Shown: positions 60,629-64,000 of the stretch, piece after piece
Position numbering within the stretch: the stretch's first letter is position 1
Layout: every line of letters starts with the position of its first letter
NCBI GenBank assembly: GCA_963838885.1
Contig: CAWITB010000053.1
Location: 1 to 64,000, forward strand
DNA: 64,000 nucleotides
Direction of reading: 5' to 3'
Origin: JAICMB01 sp963838885
Lineage (GTDB): Bacteria; Acidobacteriota; Terriglobia; Bryobacterales; Bryobacteraceae
Translations under genes and position numbers: made by a program
The notes under the pieces: model-generated
Database searches by the model: none
What the model saw: only the letters and a program-made list of their open reading frames with translations
What the model was told of the DNA's origin: nothing

Positions 60629-61820
60629 GTGCGTTTTTTGCGGCGCCACAAGTTAATCGAACGGCGGGCGGCCGAGATCGCAGATCCTGTTGAGCGTTTG
60701 CGCTATCTGCGGCAGTCCATGGGGTCGCCTTTGGACCGCGTAAGTGTATTCGAACGAGCCATTTCACTCGATTTTTGGAGACGCCAGGCGAACTGGGCGA
60801 TGATCGGCGTCGCGGCCCTGAGCTTGAGCATGATGGCGTGGCGGCCGGGGCATAGCACCGTGACGGCGGCCACCCGGCCGAGAATGCCGCTGCCGGGCAC
60901 GGCGCCTGTGCTCGTTCACCTCGAGCCGCCCGGCAAAGTTTGGCTGGTTGAGGCGCGCGAGGGATTTGAGAATTACAGCAACGGGCTGCGAATCGACGAT
61001 AAATACGCCGTCGCGAACGAAACACGGAACAGCTATCCCGTGTATGCGTACGGGCAGGCGGGAGTGGGGATTGCGCGCTGGAGAACGGACCCGGCCGGCA
61101 TCGTATATCACACCACCGAGAGCCACCTTGGCGCCGTTCGAGCCGGGCCAGAACCATCGTCTGGTCCTTATTGGAAGCGCGGTGTTGCAGTTCGTGCAGC
61201 AGAACCGCTCGTATCACTTCGTGATCGACCGTTTTGGGCGCGTGTTCCGCATCGTGAAGGAGAGCGATATCGCCAATCACGCGGGCAAATCGGTTTGGGG
61301 GGACGAGAGCGGGGCGTATGTGAACCTGAACGCGAGTTTCCTGGGCATCGCCTTCGAATCGGCAACGCAAGAAGAAGAGAGCAGTCCGGCGGCAACGCCG
61401 GCGCAGGTGCAGGCGGGGCGCGTGCTCACCGAGATGCTGCGCTCGAAGTATGGGATAGCGGCGGCGAATTGCGTCACGCACGCGCAGGTTTCGGTAAATC
61501 CGTCCAACATGCTGATCGGCTATCACACAGATTGGGCGGGAAATTTTCCGTTCGCCGACATGGGATTGCCGGATAATTACGCCGCGCCGCCGCCGAGTTT
61601 GTACGCTTTTGGGTTCGGCTACGACGATACGTACGTCAAGATTACGGGAAATCGCGTCCGGCAAGGGCTGGTGACGGCCGAAGAGCGGATGCGGCGCCAG
61701 GCTGCGGCTTCCGGGGCGCCTCTTTCCAAATACAAAATCGCTCTGCGGCGAAGATACCGGGAAATAACCGCGGCGCTTGCTCCCAAGAGCCCCGGAAAGG
61801 AGAAGGACGATGAAATCTAA
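60629..61820 (+). CDS. N-acetylmuramoyl-L-alanine amidase (PGRP/amidase_2 type), one frameshift
   Basis: Peptidoglycan amidase anchored or exported by an N-terminal helix (about 54-70, WAMIGVAALSLSMMAW) after a cytoplasmic start. GTG start at 60629. The catalytic domain begins GIVYHTTESH and continues after one extra G near 61135 as APFEPGQNHRLVLIGSAVLQF, SYHFVIDRFGRVFRIV, DIANHAGKSVW, FLGIAFES and NCVTHAQVSVNPSNMLIGYHTDWAGNFPF. Zinc ligands are likely the His in VYHTTES and in the THAQVS/YHTDW region. A basic C-terminal tail follows. It overlaps the actin-like ATPase gene by 11 bases, suggesting a coupled role at the cell wall. Confidence 0.85.
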
Positions 61821-62814
61821 CGAGAAAAATAACGGCTCCGCATTGGGGCTGGACGTCGGCACCAGCCGTATCTGTCTGGCGCAACGCAACGGGGAAGAAT
61901 TTCAGTACCGCACGCAGTTGAACGCCTTTGTTACGCTGCCGTTCTCGCGCATAACGGAATCGGTGCTCAAGAAGGAAGGGGTTCCCCATGCCGTCAGCGG
62001 TTCCGAGATCGTGGTGCATGGCAATGAGTCGGAGAAATTCGCCGATTTAATGGACATCGATACGCGCCGCACGATGACGCGCGGGGTGTTGAGCTCGACC
62101 GAATCGGAGAGCCTCAACATGATCCGGCAGATCATCGCGTCCCTCGCCGGGCAGGCCAAGGAGAAGCAGAAGCTGTGCTACACGGTGCCCGCCGCGCCGC
62201 TGGGCGCCGAAGAGAACCTGACCTATCACGAAGCGACGCTGCGTCAGATTCTGGTCGAGTTGGGATACGAAGTGAAGAGCATCAACGAGGGCCTGGCGGT
62301 GGTTTACGCCGAGCTCGAGAACACCAATTACACCGGCGTCGGAATCAGTTGTGGCGGCGGGTTGTGCAACGTGTGCGTGTCCTATCTGTCGATTCCGGTG
62401 CTGAGCTTTTCGATTCCGAAGGCGGGCGATTATATCGATTCGAGCGCGGCGGCGATGACAGGGGAGCGGGCCACGCGCATCCGCATGATGAAGGAAGACA
62501 CGTTCCATTTGAACGGGTATTTTACGGACAAGATCCAGCAGGCCATCGGCGTGTATTATGACGATATGATCCATGGTCTGGTGAGCGGCATGAAGGAAGC
62601 TCTCAAGAGCGCGCGCAAGATGCCGAAAATGAATCGGCCGCTGCCGCTGGTTTTGAGCGGCGGGACGACGCTGCCGGCCGGGTTCCGCGACCGCTTCGAA
62701 AAGATCATCGGGGAGGAGGATTTCCCGCTTCCGGTCTCCGAGATTCGCATGGCGGCCGATCCGCTGCACACCTCCGCGCGCGGCGCGCTGGTGGCCGCGA
62801 TCACCGATATGTAG
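61810..62814 (+). CDS. Actin/Hsp70-fold ATPase of unknown function
   Basis: 334 residues from ATG 61810, with AAAGGAGAAGG ahead of it; 11 upstream in-frame residues (MLPRAPERRRT) are unlikely. Phosphate-1 motif LGLDVGTSRICLA, a middle strand LCYTVPAA, EGLAVVYAELENTNYTGVGISCGGGLCNVCV (phosphate-2) and adenosine motif LVLSGGTTLPAGF place it in the MreB/FtsA/Hsp70 superfamily. It is not a normal MreB or FtsA. It starts inside the end of the amidase gene, so it might control or localise that enzyme; this is inference. Confidence 0.8.
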   Translation: MKSNEKNNGSALGLDVGTSRICLAQRNGEEFQYRTQLNAFVTLPFSRITESVLKKEGVPHAVSGSEIVVHGNESEKFADLMDIDTRRTMTRGVLSSTESESLNMIRQIIASLAGQAKEKQKLCYTVPAAPLGAEENLTYHEATLRQILVELGYEVKSINEGLAVVYAELENTNYTGVGISCGGGLCNVCVSYLSIPVLSFSIPKAGDYIDSSAAAMTGERATRIRMMKEDTFHLNGYFTDKIQQAIGVYYDDMIHGLVSGMKEALKSARKMPKMNRPLPLVLSGGTTLPAGFRDRFEKIIGEEDFPLPVSEIRMAADPLHTSARGALVAAITDM

Positions 62815-62825
62815 TATCGTCAGCC

Positions 62826-62960
62826 ATGCGCCGCAGATCGTTCATGGGGGCACTGGGGATGGGAGCTTTGGGCGGACTTGGAATGGGAGCGGGCGCGGCC
62901 GCGGGGCGAACGCGGTTCTATGCGCTCGAGAATTTCAAGCTCCAGGCTGGAAATCTCTGA
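62826..62960 (+). CDS. Short Tat-signal ORF, truncated exported protein
   Basis: 44-residue ORF. MRRRSFMGALGMGALGGLGMGA is a twin-arginine signal (RRxFxG), followed by AAAGRTRFYALENFKLQAGNL and a stop. The sequence RFYALENFKLQAG resembles the first strand of NIPSNAP-like exported proteins common in Solibacter. The remaining ~200 residues are absent, so this is probably a fragment. Confidence 0.5.
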   Translation: MRRRSFMGALGMGALGGLGMGAGAAAGRTRFYALENFKLQAGNL

Positions 62961-63102
62961 GTGCCCCACACATTCATGCAGTATTACCGGGCATATACTC
63001 CTACGATTCCTCGTGGGGTATTTACAGATATTTTTATTTGATCTAGAGTCTCTTATAACCTCGACACGGCGGCTGTTCAGCGGCTGATAAATAGGAGACG
63101 AA

Positions 63103-63523
63103 ATGGTCCGCTTTCTTCGGAATCCGGCGGTATTGTGTTTTCTTTTGACGGCGCAAACCGCCGTCGCGCAACACAAGGTCGATTCGCGCAACACCTATGA
63201 GCGCGTGCTCGCGGTCGTGCCGTTCACGGGCAAAGGGACCAGGGACGATCCGCGGCGGCCCATGTACGCGCCCGCCCCCAGCCAGATGAATGCCGCATCC
63301 CGCGCCGGAATTCTGGCGTTTAATTTCGTCGAAAGCGACGACCACCAGTTTGCGCTTGTCGAATTCGTCGCGACCAATCGCGCCGCGTTCCAGCAGATTC
63401 TGGTCGATCCCTCGCATTAAGGCCTTTCTCAAAGGCAAGGACAAGCGCGACGACGCGCTGGCGGAGTTTCAGAAACACAAAAAGAACTTCGACTTTTCGC
63501 GCTTCGAGGTGCGGCTGCCATGA
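63103..63523 (+). CDS. Small exported protein of unknown function, one frameshift
   Basis: About 140 codons. AGGAGACGAA precedes ATG 63103. Signal peptide MVRFLRNPAVLCFLLTAQTAVAQ. The body (NTYERVLAVVPFTGKGTRDDPRRPMYAP, then GILAFNFVESDDHQFALVEFVATNRAAFQQIL) is a compact alpha/beta pattern that I cannot name. One extra base near 63413 ends the first frame at DPSH; the other frame continues IKAFLKGKDKRDDALAEFQKHKKNFDFSRFEVRLP to 63523. Its stop overlaps the next start by four bases. Confidence 0.7.
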
Positions 63524-64000
63524 AATGGATCTTGAGATTGGCCCTGGCCGCCACGGTTGTTTGCGCGGCCCAAGCCCAGAGTTATCAAGGCTACCTCGAG
63601 GCCGCCAACTGCTCGGCGCTGTCCGGCTGGTTGTGGGACGCGAGCAATCCGAATGCGCCCACGTGGGTGGACCTGTTTGACGGCGCGACGCTGATCGATA
63701 CCGTCAATGCGAATAACTACCGCGCGGACCTGAAGTCAATGGGGATTGGGACGGGCTACTACGGATTTTCGTACAATACGCCGCCGAGCTTGATGAACGG
63801 TCAAAACCACGTGATCCACGGATATGTGGCGGGAACCTCGCTGCAATTGGGAAACTCGCCGATCACGCTCAATTGTCCGGCGGGATCGAACGGGATATCA
63901 GTATTACTACAACGACGCGTTCTCCTCGATCAACGACAACTAACTGGATTGAGAACGGCTCGGGATCGGGCGGCGCGGCGGGCCTGACATCGGCGGGAGC
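63520..64000 (+). CDS. Exported protein, 5' part only, frameshifted
   Basis: Begins MKWILRLALAATVVCAAQAQS (signal peptide). The next domain reads GYLEAANCSALSGWLWDASNP, WVDLFDGATLIDTV, YRADLKSMGIGTGYYGFSY and NSPITLNC, which resembles a repeated beta-rich domain (SGWxWD ... NSP ... NC) of unknown function that I have seen in acidobacterial secreted proteins. After about 63890 the frame shifts; QYYYNDAFSSINDN and then WIENGSGSG are the likely continuation. The gene runs off the window. Confidence 0.7.

Overview
The window reads as a high-GC chromosome segment from an acidobacterium of the Bryobacterales/Solibacter group. Evidence: TIGR03437-type C-terminal domains (the 'Solibacter' secreted-protein domain), a Ser/Thr kinase with a WD40/TolB-like tail, a TonB receptor with a carboxypeptidase-regulatory N-terminus, a PadR-type regulator fragment, and Tat-exported PQQ/cytochrome c genes. 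This assignment is an inference from gene content.

Layout. 1-3410: a frameshifted NTF2-like gene and a P-loop NTPase/TPR gene, bracketed by two inward-facing repeats. 3412-14533: prmA, a subtilisin-type protease, a secreted phosphatase, and an epimerase/cytochrome c/PQQ dehydrogenase/kinase operon. 14712-16540: an IS1-like element with matching 17-bp ends, a 7-bp target duplication and three passenger ORFs. 16558-37528: mostly housekeeping genes (tilS, ftsH, HAD phosphatase, uvrB, SPOUT methyltransferase, rarA, PilZ, Mut7-C), interrupted by a plasmid-like patch (BrnTA, RepB-type primase remnant) and a VapBC pair. 37466-42624: a 4.1-kb block between 366-bp direct repeats with IS630, IS256 and ISL3 remains, a DGQHR protein and a possible HEPN protein. 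42631-48357: M20 peptidase, murJ and a TonB receptor. 48827-55170: a truncated padR gene, a 1722-residue nuclease-STAND NTPase between inverted repeats, a YgiT-type zinc-finger gene and a Doc remnant. 55562-64000: hutU-hutI-ftcD (histidine to glutamate), an amidase/actin-like ATPase pair and exported proteins.

The most interesting signals are four related repeats of about 110-135 bp that bracket the two large NTPase genes in convergent pairs, and the IS1-like element whose transposase is truncated but whose ends and target duplication are intact. The nuclease-STAND protein looks like an Avs-class antiphage sensor.

Many conserved genes (uvrB, murJ, rarA, prmA, hutU, hutI, the amidase, the kinase) are split by one- or two-base indels, some in homopolymers. 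This suggests residual sequencing error at least as much as real decay. Split genes are annotated over their full span with the break stated. All calls are by eye; no database search was run.
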